A DNA stretch of 64,000 nucleotides, from contig NZ_MINI01000028.1 of assembly GCF_002906855.1 (NCBI RefSeq), positions 1,364,001 through 1,428,000 of the forward strand, given 5' to 3'. The DNA is from Pseudomonas putida (lineage in GTDB: Bacteria > Pseudomonadota > Gammaproteobacteria > Pseudomonadales > Pseudomonadaceae). The position numbers were made by a program, and so were the translations under genes. The notes beneath the pieces are model-generated. The model was given only the letters and a program-made list of their open reading frames with translations. It was not told the origin of the DNA and did no database searches. Below, in pieces: positions 18,244 to 27,720 of this stretch (positions are counted from its first letter, which is position 1; each line of letters starts with the position of its first letter).

Positions 18244-19619
18244 TGGCAATCAAGGTGCTGCTGGTCGAGGATGACCGCGTATTGCGCCAGGCGCTGAGCG
18301 ATACCCTGGAGATCGGTGGCTTCGCCTTTGATGCGGTCGGTAGCGCCGAAGAGGCGCTGCAGGCAGTGGAGGGCGAGTCTTACAGCCTGGTGGTCAGTGA
18401 CGTGAACATGCCGGGCATGGATGGGCATCAGTTGCTGGCGCAGCTGCGCCGTCATCAACCCCAGTTGCCGGTGTTGCTGATGACCGCCCACGCGGCCGTC
18501 GAGCGTGCCGTGGAGGCCATGCGCCAAGGGGCGGCGGATTATCTGGTCAAGCCATTCGAGCCCAAGGCTTTGCTGAGCTTGGTCGAGCGCCATGCTGCCG
18601 GGCGCCTGGCGGCGACCGACAATGAGGGGCCGGTGGCCTGCGAGCCCGCCAGTCGACAGTTGCTGGAGCTGGCTGCGCGGGTGGCGCGCAGCGACTCGAC
18701 CGTGCTCATTTCCGGTGAGTCGGGTACTGGCAAGGAAGTGCTGGCGCGCTATATCCACCAGCAGTCGCCGCGGGCGGCGCAGCCGTTCGTGGCGATCAAC
18801 TGCGCGGCGATCCCGGACAACATGCTCGAGGCCACGCTGTTCGGCCACGAGAAGGGGGCCTTCACTGGCGCCATTGCCGCCCAGGCCGGCAAGTTCGAGC
18901 AGGCCGAGGGTGGCACCTTGCTGCTCGACGAGATTTCCGAGATGCCCCTTGGGCTGCAGGCCAAGCTGCTGCGCGTGTTGCAGGAGCGCGAGGTGGAACG
19001 GGTTGGCGGGCGCAAGCCGATCGCCCTGGACATCCGGGTGCTGGCCACCAGCAACCGCGACATGGCAGGTGAAGTGGCGGCAGGGCGCTTTCGCGAAGAC
19101 CTGTACTACCGCCTTTCGGTTTTCCCGCTGGCCTGGCAACCGCTGCGCGAGCGCAGTGGCGATATCCTGCCGCTGGCCGAACGCCTGCTGGCGCGCCACG
19201 TGGCGAAGATGAAGCACGCGCCGGTGCGGTTGTCTGCCGAGGCGCGCGCCTGCCTGCAGGCGCATGCCTGGCCGGGCAACGTACGCGAGCTGGACAACGC
19301 CTTGCAGCGGGCGTTGATCTTGCAGCAGGGCGGGGTGATCGAGGCGGCGGATTTTTGTCTGGCAGGCGCCATTCCATTGTCGGCTGGGGTAGTTGCCACT
19401 ATATCGCCATCATCTGCTGAGGTGGTGGTTGATTCGGGTGGCCTGGGCGACGATATGCGTCGTCATGAATTCCAGATGATCATCGACACCCTGCGTGCCG
19501 AGCGTGGGCGGCGCAAGGAAGCTGCCGAAAAGCTGGGCATCAGCCCGCGTACATTGCGCTACAAACTGGCGCAGATGCGTGATGCCGGGCTCGACGTGGA
19601 AGCCAGTCTGTTCGGTTGA
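18243..19619 (+). CDS. fleR: Flagellar response regulator FleR (sigma-54 activator)
   Basis: The 458-aa NtrC-family regulator has a receiver domain with phospho-acceptor Asp53 (VVSDVNMPGMDG), an AAA+ domain with Walker [16 protein letters not shown] and LLLDEISEMP, and a C-terminal Fis HTH (AAEKLGISPRTLRYKLAQM). It activates RpoN-dependent middle flagellar genes. ATG 18243 overlaps the fleS stop; an in-frame GTG just upstream would only add one residue. No terminator is visible after it; the fliE promoter follows at 19651. Confidence 0.97.
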   Translation: MAIKVLLVEDDRVLRQALSDTLEIGGFAFDAVGSAEEALQAVEGESYSLVVSDVNMPGMDGHQLLAQLRRHQPQLPVLLMTAHAAVERAVEAMRQGAADYLVKPFEPKALLSLVERHAAGRLAATDNEGPVACEPASRQLLELAARVARSDSTVLISGESGTGKEVLARYIHQQSPRAAQPFVAINCAAIPDNMLEATLFGHEKGAFTGAIAAQAGKFEQAEGGTLLLDEISEMPLGLQAKLLRVLQEREVERVGGRKPIALDIRVLATSNRDMAGEVAAGRFREDLYYRLSVFPLAWQPLRERSGDILPLAERLLARHVAKMKHAPVRLSAEARACLQAHAWPGNVRELDNALQRALILQQGGVIEAADFCLAGAIPLSAGVVATISPSSAEVVVDSGGLGDDMRRHEFQMIIDTLRAERGRRKEAAEKLGISPRTLRYKLAQMRDAGLDVEASLFG

Positions 19620-19650
19620 AGACAGTCATTTATATGTTTGCGGTTCGGGC

Positions 19651-19666
19651 TGGCACATGAGTTGCT
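19651..19666 (+). promoter_or_regulatory. Sigma-54 promoter of the fliE operon
   Basis: TGGCACATGAGTTGCT is a near-perfect -24/-12 element with a 10-nt GG-GC gap, 60 nt before the fliE start. It would drive fliEFGHIJ. Confidence 0.9.
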
Positions 19667-19726
19667 AGTTCAGGGCTATCCGCCGCATGAGTGTCAAAAA
19701 AATGCGGCCGCCGGAGAGAGAAGGTC

Positions 19727-20059
19727 ATGAGCCAAGGTGTTGAATTCAATCGTCTGATGTTGGACATGCGGGCCATGCAGGCCGATGCCATGTCGCTGCC
19801 CAAAGCCACCGTTGCCCCCGAGCTGGCGCCTGGCCAAAGCACCTTTGCCGACATGCTCGGCCAGGCCATCGGCAAGGTCAGCGAGACCCAGCAGGCGTCA
19901 ACCCAGCTCGCCAATGCCTTCGAGATCGGCAAGAGCGGTGTCGACCTGACTGACGTGATGATCGCCTCGCAGAAAGCCAGCGTGTCCATGCAGGCGTTGA
20001 CTCAGGTGCGCAACAAGCTGGTCCAGGCGTACCAGGACATCATGCAGATGCCGGTTTGA
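19727..20059 (+). CDS. fliE: Hook-basal body complex protein FliE
   Basis: The 110-aa FliE joins the MS ring to the proximal rod. The C-terminal half carries the family motif ([59 protein letters not shown]). ATG 19727 is preceded by AGAAGG and starts the family N-terminus; an upstream in-frame ATG is out of place and lacks a ribosome site. It is the first gene of the fliEFGHIJ operon, 15 nt before fliF. Confidence 0.97.
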   Translation: MSQGVEFNRLMLDMRAMQADAMSLPKATVAPELAPGQSTFADMLGQAIGKVSETQQASTQLANAFEIGKSGVDLTDVMIASQKASVSMQALTQVRNKLVQAYQDIMQMPV

Positions 20060-20074
20060 GGACGGAAGTAAGTC

Positions 20075-21850
20075 ATGGCTGAAGCAGTCGTCGATAACGC
20101 CCCCGCCAAGAGCGGTGCGCCAGGTTCCAAGCCAGCGCGGTTCAACATGGCGTTCCTGGAAAACATCTCGCAGATGCCCATGCTGCGTCAGGTCGGCCTG
20201 CTGGTCGGATTGGCGGCGAGCGTGGCGATCGGCTTCGCCGTGGTGCTGTGGTCGCAGCAGCCGGATTACCGGCCGCTGTACGGCAGCTTGGCCGGCATGG
20301 ACACCAAGCAGGTCATGGATACCTTGGCCTCCGCAGACATCCCCTATCACGTCGAGCCCAACTCCGGCGCTCTGCTGGTCAAGGCCGACGACCTCTCCCG
20401 TGCGCGCCTGAAACTGGCAGCGGCCGGCGTGGCGCCGAGCGATGGCAATGTCGGCTTCGAGCTGCTCGACAAAGAGCAGGGGCTTGGCACCAGCCAGTTC
20501 ATGGAAGCCACCCGTTATCGCCGCAGCCTGGAAGGTGAGCTGGCGCGTACCGTTTCCAGCCTGAACAACGTCAAGGCCGCTCGCGTGCACCTGGCGATCC
20601 CGAAAAGCTCGGTGTTCGTGCGTGACGAGCGCAAGCCAAGCGCCTCGGTACTGGTTGAGCTGTATCCGGGCCGTTCGCTGGAAGCCGGTCAGGTGATGGC
20701 CATCGTCAACCTGGTCGCCACCAGTGTGCCCGAGCTGGACAAGTCGCAAGTCACCGTGGTTGACCAGCGCGGCAATTTGCTTTCCGAGCAGCTGCAGGAC
20801 ACCGCGCTGACCATGGCCGGCAAGCAGTTCGACTACAGCCGCCGCATGGAAGGCATGCTGACTCAGCGTGTGCACAACATCCTGCAGCCGGTGCTTGGCA
20901 ATGACCGCTACAAGGCAGAAGTGTCCGCCGACCTGGATTTCAGTGCGGTCGAGTCGACCTCCGAGCAGTTCAACCCGGACCAGCCGGCGCTGCGCAGCGA
21001 ACAGGCGGTCAACGAACAACGCGCCAGCAGCCAGGGCCCGCAGGGCGTGCCGGGCGCGCTGAGCAACCAGCCGCCAGGCCCGGCGTCGGCGCCGCAAACC
21101 ACCGGTGGCGCTGCGGCGCCGGCCGGTGCCATCCAGCCAGGTCAGCCACTGGTGGATGCCAATGGCCAGCAGATCATGGACCCGGCTACCGGCCAGCCGA
21201 TGCTGGCCCCGTACCCGTCGGACAAACGTGAGCAGACCACCAAGAACTTCGAACTGGACCGTTCCATCAGCCACACCCGCCAGCAGCAAGGTCGCCTGAC
21301 CCGCCTGTCGGTGGCGGTGGTGGTCGACGACCAGGTCAAGGTCGATGCCAAAGGCGAAACCACCCGTGCCCCATGGGGTGCCGAAGACCTGGCGCGCTTC
21401 ACGCGCCTGGTACAGGACGCGGTGGGCTTCGATGCCAGCCGTGGCGACAGCGTGACCGTGATCAACGTGCCGTTCGCCGCCGACCGTGGCGAAGAGATCG
21501 CCGATATCGCGTTCTACCAGCAACCGTGGTTCTGGGACATCGTCAAGCAGGTGCTGGGCGTGCTGTTCATCCTGGTGCTGGTGTTCGGTGTGCTGCGTCC
21601 GGTCCTCAACAACATCACCGGTGGCGGCAAGCAGGCTGCTGCGGACAGCGACATGGAACTGGGCGGGATGATCGGTCTGGATGGCGAACTGGCCAACGAC
21701 CGTGTCAGCCTCGGTGGCCCGTCAAGCATTCTGTTGCCGAGCCCGACCGAGGGTTACGAAGCACAGCTCAACGCAATCAAAGGCCTGGTGGCCGAAGACC
21801 CGGGCCGCGTAGCCCAGGTCGTCAAAGAGTGGATCAACGCCGATGAGTGA
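20075..21850 (+). CDS. fliF: Flagellar MS-ring protein FliF
   Basis: The 591-aa inner-membrane ring protein houses the export gate and anchors the rotor. It has a first membrane segment near residues 45-67 (VGLLVGLAASVAIGFAVVLW), YscJ/FliF ring-building domains (about 75-300), a Pro/Ala/Gln-rich loop (about 310-380), a second membrane segment (VLGVLFILVLVFGVLRPVL) and a C-terminal FliG-binding tail. ATG 20075 follows GGACGGAAG. The gene overlaps fliG by 8 nt, so translation of rotor partners is coupled. Confidence 0.98.
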   Translation: MAEAVVDNAPAKSGAPGSKPARFNMAFLENISQMPMLRQVGLLVGLAASVAIGFAVVLWSQQPDYRPLYGSLAGMDTKQVMDTLASADIPYHVEPNSGALLVKADDLSRARLKLAAAGVAPSDGNVGFELLDKEQGLGTSQFMEATRYRRSLEGELARTVSSLNNVKAARVHLAIPKSSVFVRDERKPSASVLVELYPGRSLEAGQVMAIVNLVATSVPELDKSQVTVVDQRGNLLSEQLQDTALTMAGKQFDYSRRMEGMLTQRVHNILQPVLGNDRYKAEVSADLDFSAVESTSEQFNPDQPALRSEQAVNEQRASSQGPQGVPGALSNQPPGPASAPQTTGGAAAPAGAIQPGQPLVDANGQQIMDPATGQPMLAPYPSDKREQTTKNFELDRSISHTRQQQGRLTRLSVAVVVDDQVKVDAKGETTRAPWGAEDLARFTRLVQDAVGFDASRGDSVTVINVPFAADRGEEIADIAFYQQPWFWDIVKQVLGVLFILVLVFGVLRPVLNNITGGGKQAAADSDMELGGMIGLDGELANDRVSLGGPSSILLPSPTEGYEAQLNAIKGLVAEDPGRVAQVVKEWINADE

Positions 21851-22862
21851 CAATCGAGCCATTACCGCCAAGCTGAGCCGTGTCGACAAGGCCGCGATCC
21901 TGCTGCTGTCGCTCGGTGAGACCGATGCTGCACAAGTGCTGCGGCACATGGGCCCTAAGGAAGTGCAGCGGGTCGGTGTGGCGATGGCGCAGATGGGCAC
22001 CGTGCATCGTGATCAGGTCGAGCAGGTGATGAGCGAGTTCGTCGAGATCGTCGGCGACCAGACCAGCCTGGGCGTCGGCTCTGATGCCTACATTCGCAAG
22101 ATGCTCAACCAGGCCCTGGGCGAGGACAAGGCCAACGGCCTGGTCGATCGCATCCTGCTCGGTGGCAACACCAGCGGCCTGGACAGCCTCAAGTGGATGG
22201 AGCCACGTGCCGTGGCCGATGTGATCCGCTACGAGCACCCGCAGATCCAGGCCATCGTGGTCGCCTACCTCGACCCCGACCAGGCCGGTGAAGTGCTGAG
22301 CAACTTCGACCACAAGGTGCGCCTGGACATCGTGCTGCGCGTGTCGTCGCTCAATACCGTGCAACCGGCGGCGCTCAAGGAGCTGAACCAGATCCTCGAG
22401 AAGCAGTTCTCGGGCAACTCCAATGCGGCGCGCACCACCCTGGGCGGTATCAAACGCGCTGCCGACATCATGAACTTCCTCGACAGCTCGGTGGAAGGTG
22501 CACTGATGGACGCGATCCGCGAGATCGACAGCGACCTGTCGGAGCAGATCGAAGACCTGATGTTTGTCTTCAACAACCTGGCCGATGTCGACGATCGCGG
22601 CATCCAGGCGCTGCTGCGCGAAGTGTCGTCCGATGTGCTGGTGGTGTCGCTCAAGGGTGCCGACGAGCGGGTCAAGGACAAGATCTTCAAGAACATGTCC
22701 AAGCGTGCTTCCGAGCTGCTGCGCGACGACCTCGAGGCCAAGGGCCCGGTGCGCGTCAGCGACGTGGAAACGGCGCAGAAGGAGATCCTCACCATCGCCC
22801 GACGCATGGCCGAGGCCGGCGAGATTGTGCTCGGCGGCAAGGGTGCCGAGGAAATGATCTGA
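21843..22862 (+). CDS. fliG: Flagellar motor switch protein FliG
   Basis: The 339-aa C-ring protein transmits torque from the stators and binds FliF and FliM. The N-terminal domain (LSRVDKAAILLLSLGETDAA), middle domain with the EHPQ motif (RYEHPQIQAIVVAYL) and the C-terminal charged torque helix (QALLREVSSDVLVVSLKGAD) are all present. ATG 21843 overlaps the fliF end. A terminator-like hairpin follows the stop, although fliH is 54 nt further on. Confidence 0.98.
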   Translation: MSDNRAITAKLSRVDKAAILLLSLGETDAAQVLRHMGPKEVQRVGVAMAQMGTVHRDQVEQVMSEFVEIVGDQTSLGVGSDAYIRKMLNQALGEDKANGLVDRILLGGNTSGLDSLKWMEPRAVADVIRYEHPQIQAIVVAYLDPDQAGEVLSNFDHKVRLDIVLRVSSLNTVQPAALKELNQILEKQFSGNSNAARTTLGGIKRAADIMNFLDSSVEGALMDAIREIDSDLSEQIEDLMFVFNNLADVDDRGIQALLREVSSDVLVVSLKGADERVKDKIFKNMSKRASELLRDDLEAKGPVRVSDVETAQKEILTIARRMAEAGEIVLGGKGAEEMI

Positions 22863-22868
22863 TCCACA

Positions 22869-22902
22869 GGCCCCTGATATGTGCAGGGGCCTTGTTGGTT
22901 TT
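22869..22902 (+). terminator. Stem-loop inside the fli operon, between fliG and fliH
   Basis: An 8-bp stem (ggcccctg / caggggcc) with a 7-nt loop is followed by a T-rich stretch (ttgttggtttt). As it sits inside an operon it may be a partial terminator that lowers expression of fliHIJ relative to fliEFG, or a barrier to RNA decay. Confidence 0.5.
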
Positions 22903-22916
22903 GAGTAGCTGAAAAC

Positions 22917-23678
22917 ATGCCCACCAAAGAATCCCATCCCAGCGACCTGATCCGTGCCCGCGACCTCGAGGGCGTCGATGTCTGGGCGCTGCCCAGCTTC
23001 GACCCGGAGCCTGAGCCGGAACCCGAGCCCGAGCCGGAAGTCGTCGAAGAAGTCGAAGAGGTGCCGCTGGAAGAAGTCCAGCCGCTGACCCTCGAAGAAC
23101 TCGAAGCGATCCGCCAGGAGGCCTACAACGAAGGCTTCGCCACCGGCGAGCGTGAGGGCTTTCACAGCACGCAACTGAAGGTGCGCCAGGAGGCCGAGGA
23201 GGCGCTCGCCGTCAAGCTGGCCAGCCTGGAGCAGCTGATGGGGCATCTGCTGGAGCCGATCGCCGAGCAGGACACGCAGATCGAGCGCAGCATGGTGCAT
23301 CTGGTTGCTCACATGGCGCGCCAGGTCGTCGGCCGGGAGCTGCGCAGCGACTCCAGGCAGATTACCCAGGTGCTGCGCGAAGCGCTGAAGCTGCTGCCGA
23401 TGGGGGCCGACAACATTCGCATCCACCTCAATCCGCAGGATTTCGAGCTTGCCAAGGCCTTGCGCGAACGCCATGAGGAGAGCTGGAAGCTGCTCGAAGA
23501 CGAAGCCCTGCTGCCAGGCGGCTGCCGCATCGAGACGCTGCACAGCCGCATCGACGCGACCATGGAAACCCGCATCGAAAAAGCCGTGGCGCAACTGTTC
23601 GACCAGCTGCACGACCAGGCCCTGCACCCGGCGGCGGCGGACATGTCGGTCGAACTGGACACCCGCGATGCGCCTTGA
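22917..23678 (+). CDS. fliH: Flagellar assembly protein FliH (export ATPase regulator)
   Basis: The 253-aa FliH dimer binds and controls the export ATPase FliI and links it to the C-ring. After a short N-terminus ([13 protein letters not shown]) there is an acidic repeat of alternating Glu and Pro, then a long helical region with GlyxxxGly-like steps ([15 protein letters not shown]) and the C-terminal FliH domain ([20 protein letters not shown]). ATG 22917 has only a weak ribosome site. The gene overlaps fliI by 11 nt. Confidence 0.95.
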   Translation: MPTKESHPSDLIRARDLEGVDVWALPSFDPEPEPEPEPEPEVVEEVEEVPLEEVQPLTLEELEAIRQEAYNEGFATGEREGFHSTQLKVRQEAEEALAVKLASLEQLMGHLLEPIAEQDTQIERSMVHLVAHMARQVVGRELRSDSRQITQVLREALKLLPMGADNIRIHLNPQDFELAKALRERHEESWKLLEDEALLPGGCRIETLHSRIDATMETRIEKAVAQLFDQLHDQALHPAAADMSVELDTRDAP

Positions 23679-25026
23679 CCGCACCAGCTTTGGCAAGCGC
23701 CTGGGGGGCTACGCCGAGGCGATCGAGCTACCGGTGCAGCCGGTGGTCGAAGGTCGCCTGTTGCGCATGGTCGGCCTCACCCTCGAAGCCGAAGGTTTGC
23801 GCGCCGCGGTGGGCGGGCGTTGCCTGGTGATCAACGACGACAGCTACCACCCGGTGCAGGTCGAAGCCGAGGTGATGGGCTTTGCCGGCAACAAAGTATT
23901 CCTGATGCCGGTGGGCAGCATTGCCGGCATCGCGCCAGGTGCGCGCGTGGTGCCGCTGGACGACAGTGGTCGTCTGCCCATGGGCATGAGCATGCTCGGC
24001 CGGGTGCTCGACGGTGCCGGGCGCGCCCTCGACGGCAAGGGCGGCATGCGTGCCGAAGACTGGGTGCCGATGGACGGTCCGATCATCAACCCGCTCAACC
24101 GTGACCCGATCAGCACGCCGCTGGACGTGGGCATTCGCAGCATCAACGGCCTGCTCACCGTCGGTCGCGGCCAGCGCCTGGGGCTTTTCGCAGGTACCGG
24201 TGTGGGTAAATCGGTGTTGCTGGGCATGATGACCCGCTTCACCGAGGCGGACATCATCGTGGTTGGCCTGATCGGCGAGCGGGGTCGCGAAGTCAAGGAA
24301 TTCATCGAGCACATCCTCGGCGAGGAGGGGCTCAAGCGCTCGGTGGTGGTGGCATCGCCTGCTGACGATGCGCCACTGATGCGCTTGCGCGCCGCCATGT
24401 ACTGCACGCGCATTGCCGAGTACTTCCGCGACAAGGGCAAGAACGTCCTGCTGCTGATGGACTCGCTGACCCGTTTTGCCCAGGCCCAGCGCGAAATTGC
24501 CCTGGCCATCGGCGAGCCGCCGGCCACGCGTGGCTACCCGCCGTCGGTGTTCGCCAAGCTGCCCAAACTGGTGGAGCGCGCCGGTAACGGCGAACCCGGC
24601 GGTGGTTCGATCACCGCCTTCTATACCGTGTTGTCCGAGGGCGATGACCAGCAAGATCCGATCGCCGACTCGGCGCGGGGCGTGCTCGACGGCCACTTCG
24701 TGCTGTCGCGGCGCCTGGCCGAGGAAGGTCATTATCCGGCCATCGACATCGAGGCCTCGATCAGCCGGGTCATGCCGCAGGTGGTGGATGCCGACCACTT
24801 GCGCCAGGCGCAGAAATTCAAGCAACTGTGGTCGCGCCTGTCCCAGAGCCGCGACCTGATCAGCGTGGGCGCCTATGTCGCCGGCGGCGATCCGGAAACC
24901 GACCTGGCCATTGCCTTGCAGCCCAGGCTGGTGGACTTCCTGCGCCAGGGCCTGGACGAGAATGTCGGCATGGGCCAGAGCCGCGACGAACTGGGGGCGA
25001 TCTTCACGCCTCCAGCAAAGGGCTGA
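23668..25026 (+). CDS. fliI: Flagellum-specific export ATPase FliI
   Basis: The 452-aa ATPase is homologous to F1-beta and energises substrate unfolding at the type III gate. It has Walker A GTGVGKS (176-182), Walker B ([20 protein letters not shown]) and the type III ATPase signature [21 protein letters not shown] 23668 (MRLDRTSFG) is chosen because an open frame reaching back to 23449 lies within fliH and has no family similarity. fliJ starts 6 nt after the stop. Confidence 0.97.
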   Translation: MRLDRTSFGKRLGGYAEAIELPVQPVVEGRLLRMVGLTLEAEGLRAAVGGRCLVINDDSYHPVQVEAEVMGFAGNKVFLMPVGSIAGIAPGARVVPLDDSGRLPMGMSMLGRVLDGAGRALDGKGGMRAEDWVPMDGPIINPLNRDPISTPLDVGIRSINGLLTVGRGQRLGLFAGTGVGKSVLLGMMTRFTEADIIVVGLIGERGREVKEFIEHILGEEGLKRSVVVASPADDAPLMRLRAAMYCTRIAEYFRDKGKNVLLLMDSLTRFAQAQREIALAIGEPPATRGYPPSVFAKLPKLVERAGNGEPGGGSITAFYTVLSEGDDQQDPIADSARGVLDGHFVLSRRLAEEGHYPAIDIEASISRVMPQVVDADHLRQAQKFKQLWSRLSQSRDLISVGAYVAGGDPETDLAIALQPRLVDFLRQGLDENVGMGQSRDELGAIFTPPAKG

Positions 25027-25032
25027 TAGGCC

Positions 25033-25485
25033 ATGAGCCTGCCCGGTCGTGCCACGCGCCTGGCCCCTGTGGTCAACATGGCCGAAGAGGCGGAGCGCAA
25101 GGCTGCCCAGCGCGTGGGGCACTTCCAGCAGCAGGTGGTTCAGGCTCAGGCCAAGCTGACCGAGCTGGAATCGTTCCGCGAAGGTTACCAGGCGCAGTGG
25201 ATCAATCGTGGCGGGCAAGGGGTGAATGGTAGTTGGCTGCTCAACTACCAGCGCTTCCTGGCCCAGCTGGAAACAGCCATGACCCAGCAGCGGCAAAGCC
25301 TGGCCTGGCATGAGAACAACCTGAAGAATGCCCGTGGCACCTGGCAGCAGGCCTATGCCCGGGTGGAAGGGTTGCGCAAGCTGGTGCAGCGCTACATGGA
25401 CGAGGCGCGGCGGGCTGAAGACAAGCGCGAGCAGCGCTTGCTGGACGAACTGTCGCAGCGTTTGCCCAGGCAGGGACATATGTAA
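25033..25485 (+). CDS. fliJ: Flagellar export protein FliJ
   Basis: The 150-aa coiled-coil stalk sits in the FliI hexamer and contacts FlhA. The sequence is almost all charged heptads (VNMAEEAERKAAQRVGHFQQ; VVQAQAKLTELESFREGY; RVEGLRKLVQRYMDEARRAE), typical of the FliJ/YscO family. ATG 25033 is 6 nt after fliI. It is the last gene of the operon and is followed immediately by a large REP palindrome. Confidence 0.94.
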   Translation: MSLPGRATRLAPVVNMAEEAERKAAQRVGHFQQQVVQAQAKLTELESFREGYQAQWINRGGQGVNGSWLLNYQRFLAQLETAMTQQRQSLAWHENNLKNARGTWQQAYARVEGLRKLVQRYMDEARRAEDKREQRLLDELSQRLPRQGHM

Positions 25486-25486
25486 G

Positions 25487-25578
25487 CTGTACCGGCCTCT
25501 TCGCGGGGCAAGCCCGCTCCTACAGGAACGCGTGATCCCCTGTAGGAGCGGGCTTGCCCCGCGAAGAGGCCGGTACAG
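25487..25578. repeat. REP pair forming a 40-bp perfect palindrome after fliJ
   Basis: Left arm 25487-25526 and right arm 25539-25578 are exact reverse complements, with a 12-nt loop. Each arm contains the P. putida-type REP core (cctcttcgcggggc, then cccgctcctacagg). In RNA it would form a very stable hairpin ending the fliEFGHIJ transcript. Confidence 0.92.
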
Positions 25579-25585
25579 GCTTGCC

Positions 25586-25614
25586 TTGCCAGTCCTGCCA
25601 CGGGCTGCTAAACC
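25586..25614 (+). promoter_or_regulatory. Weak sigma-70 promoter candidate for hsbA
   Basis: TTGCCA, a 17-nt spacer and TAAACC lie about 40 nt before the hsbA start. The -10 is a poor match. No sigma-54 or FliA element was found in this gap. Confidence 0.25.
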
Positions 25615-25654
25615 TTGAAGAGTTGCATTCGCCATCATCGAAGGAATCGCTAGC

Positions 25655-25960
25655 ATGGCAGTCGAGACTGATTTTTCGCAGGACGGGAAAAAGCTCACGA
25701 TCAAGGTCAAGGGGCGTTTCGATTTCGGCAAGCATCAGGAATTCCGTGATGCCTACGAACGCCAGCCTGACAGGCCCGACTCAGTGGTGGTCGACCTGAA
25801 GGACGCCACCTATCTGGACAGCTCTGCGCTGGGCATGCTGCTGTTGCTGCGTGATCATGCCGGCGGTGACGACTCGGACGTGCGCGTGGTGCATGCCAGC
25901 TCCGACGTGCGCAAGATCCTGGCCATTTCCAATTTCGAAAAACTGTTCGACATCAGTTGA
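25655..25960 (+). CDS. hsbA: Anti-anti-sigma factor HsbA (STAS domain)
   Basis: This 101-aa single STAS-domain protein has the phosphorylatable motif YLDSSALGML, with Ser56 at the position phosphorylated in P. aeruginosa HsbA. There, unphosphorylated HsbA sequesters the anti-sigma factor FlgM and so frees FliA, while phosphorylated HsbA acts on the diguanylate cyclase HsbD. HsbR acts as both kinase and phosphatase for this serine. The gene overlaps hsbR and stands upstream of hptB, giving the complete HptB-HsbR-HsbA module inside the flagellar locus. Confidence 0.9.
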   Translation: MAVETDFSQDGKKLTIKVKGRFDFGKHQEFRDAYERQPDRPDSVVVDLKDATYLDSSALGMLLLLRDHAGGDDSDVRVVHASSDVRKILAISNFEKLFDIS

Positions 25961-27660
25961 GTGCCCAGATGCCGGCCGAACAGGCATTGACCGTGCTGGT
26001 GGCCGAGGACGGGGCGGTCGACCGCCTGCTGCTGGCGCAGATCGTCCGTCGCCAGGGCCATCATGTGTACACGGCGGAAAATGGCGAGCAGGCCGTGGCG
26101 CTGTTTGCCGAGAAGCGCCCGCAGCTGGTGTTGCTCGACGCCTTGATGCCGGTGATGGATGGTTTCGAGGCGGCGCGGCAGATCAAGGCGCTGGCCGGCG
26201 AGGCGCTGGTGCCGATCATCTTCCTGACTTCGCTGAACGAGGAGGATGCACTGGTGCGTTGCCTGGAGGCCGGGGGCGACGACTTCATGGCCAAGCCCTA
26301 CAGTGCGGTGATCCTCGCTGCGAAGATCCGCGCCATGGACCGCCTGCGCCGCTTGCAGGCGACCGTGCTCGAGCAGCGGGATCAGATCACCCGTCACCAT
26401 CACCACTTGCTCAATGAGCAGCGGGTGGCCAAGGCGGTGTTCGACAAGGTCGCGCATTCCGGCTGTATCACGGCGCCGAACATCCGTTACCTTCAGTCAC
26501 CTTATGCGCTGTTCAATGGCGACTTGCTGCTGGCCGCGTTCACCCCGTCCGGTGACATGCATGTGCTGCTGGGGGATTTCACCGGCCATGGCCTGCCGGC
26601 CGCAGTTGGCGCGATGCCGCTGGCGGAAGTGTTCTACGGCATGACTGCGAAAGGCTACGGCCTGGCGCAGATGCTCCGCGAGATGAATGCCAAGCTCAAG
26701 CGCATCCTGCCCGTGGACATGTTCTGCTGCGCGCTGCTGCTCAACCTGAGTGTGCAGCGCGGTGCGGTGGAGGTGTGGAATGGCGGCATGCCGGACGGCT
26801 ACCGGCTGTCGGCCGACGGCGAAGTGCTCGGCTGCCTGGGTTCGCGTCATCTGCCGCTGGGCATCCTGGCACCGGAGCGCTTCGATGACAGCACCGAAGT
26901 GCTGCCGTTGGCGGCGGGAGAGCGGCTGCTGCTGCTGTCCGATGGCGTGGTTGATACCGCAGATGAGCAGGAACGCCTGTTCGGAGTCGAGCGCCTGCGC
27001 GAGGTGCTGGCCGCCAATCGTGACCCGGCGCAGTTGTTCGATGAAGTGATGCATGCCCTGGAACATTTCGGCGGGCGGCCTCGGGATGACATCAGTCTGT
27101 GTGACATTCGCATGTTCAGTAGCGAAGACCGGGTGCCTGCGCCGACTCTGTATTCCGACAGCGGGCGCTCCAGCCCGCTGGACTGGGTGCTGGGGTTCGA
27201 GTTGCGTGGCGAAAGCCTCAAGCGATTCAACCCGGTGCCTTACCTGGTGCAGTTGTTGCAGGAAATACACGGACTGCGACCGCGTACCGGCGCCTTGCAC
27301 AGTGTGCTCAGCGAGTTGTATTCCAATGCCCTGGAGCATGGTGTGCTGGGCCTGGACTCACGGCTCAAGCGTGATGTACAGGGGTTTGCCAACTACTATC
27401 AGGAGCGGGCCCGGCGCCTGGTGGTGTTGGCTGAGGGCTTCGTGCGCATCGACCTGAAGGTGGAACCCTCGGGGGCGGGTGGGCGTCTCACCATCGAGGT
27501 CCGCGACAGTGGTGCGGGGTTCGACGTGCAGCGCGTATTGTCGCGTCCGTCCCATGAACAGCAATTGAGCGGGCGCGGGCTGAACCTGGTGCAGCGGCTT
27601 GGCAGCCGTGCCGAGTGGAGTGAAGGCGGCCGCTGTGCGCGCGTTCAGTTCGATTGGTGA
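25957..27660 (+). CDS. hsbR: HsbR: response regulator with PP2C phosphatase and HATPase kinase domains
   Basis: The 567-aa protein has an N-terminal receiver with Asp61 (VLLDALMPVMDG) and Lys113, a SpoIIE/PP2C-type phosphatase domain (about 155-370; GDFTGHGLPAAVGAMP, LLLLSDGVVDTADE) and a C-terminal HATPase (SELYSNALEHGVLG; GRGLNLVQRLG). HptB phosphotransfer to the receiver switches it between phosphatase and kinase action on HsbA. The TTG at 25957 gives a 4-nt overlap with the hsbA stop; the alternative ATG at 25969 is four codons downstream and cannot be excluded. hptB follows after 60 nt. Confidence 0.9.
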   Translation: MSAQMPAEQALTVLVAEDGAVDRLLLAQIVRRQGHHVYTAENGEQAVALFAEKRPQLVLLDALMPVMDGFEAARQIKALAGEALVPIIFLTSLNEEDALVRCLEAGGDDFMAKPYSAVILAAKIRAMDRLRRLQATVLEQRDQITRHHHHLLNEQRVAKAVFDKVAHSGCITAPNIRYLQSPYALFNGDLLLAAFTPSGDMHVLLGDFTGHGLPAAVGAMPLAEVFYGMTAKGYGLAQMLREMNAKLKRILPVDMFCCALLLNLSVQRGAVEVWNGGMPDGYRLSADGEVLGCLGSRHLPLGILAPERFDDSTEVLPLAAGERLLLLSDGVVDTADEQERLFGVERLREVLAANRDPAQLFDEVMHALEHFGGRPRDDISLCDIRMFSSEDRVPAPTLYSDSGRSSPLDWVLGFELRGESLKRFNPVPYLVQLLQEIHGLRPRTGALHSVLSELYSNALEHGVLGLDSRLKRDVQGFANYYQERARRLVVLAEGFVRIDLKVEPSGAGGRLTIEVRDSGAGFDVQRVLSRPSHEQQLSGRGLNLVQRLGSRAEWSEGGRCARVQFDW

Positions 27661-27720
27661 TGCGTATGGAGGGCCGCGGGGCGGCTCAGGCATAATCCGG
27701 CTTGATCAAGGAGTGAACAA

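Noticed and set aside
23728..25731. 667-aa minus-strand open frame across fliI-fliJ
   Set aside because: High-GC antisense shadow; His/Gln/Arg-rich composition, runs through the REP palindrome and lacks any domain.
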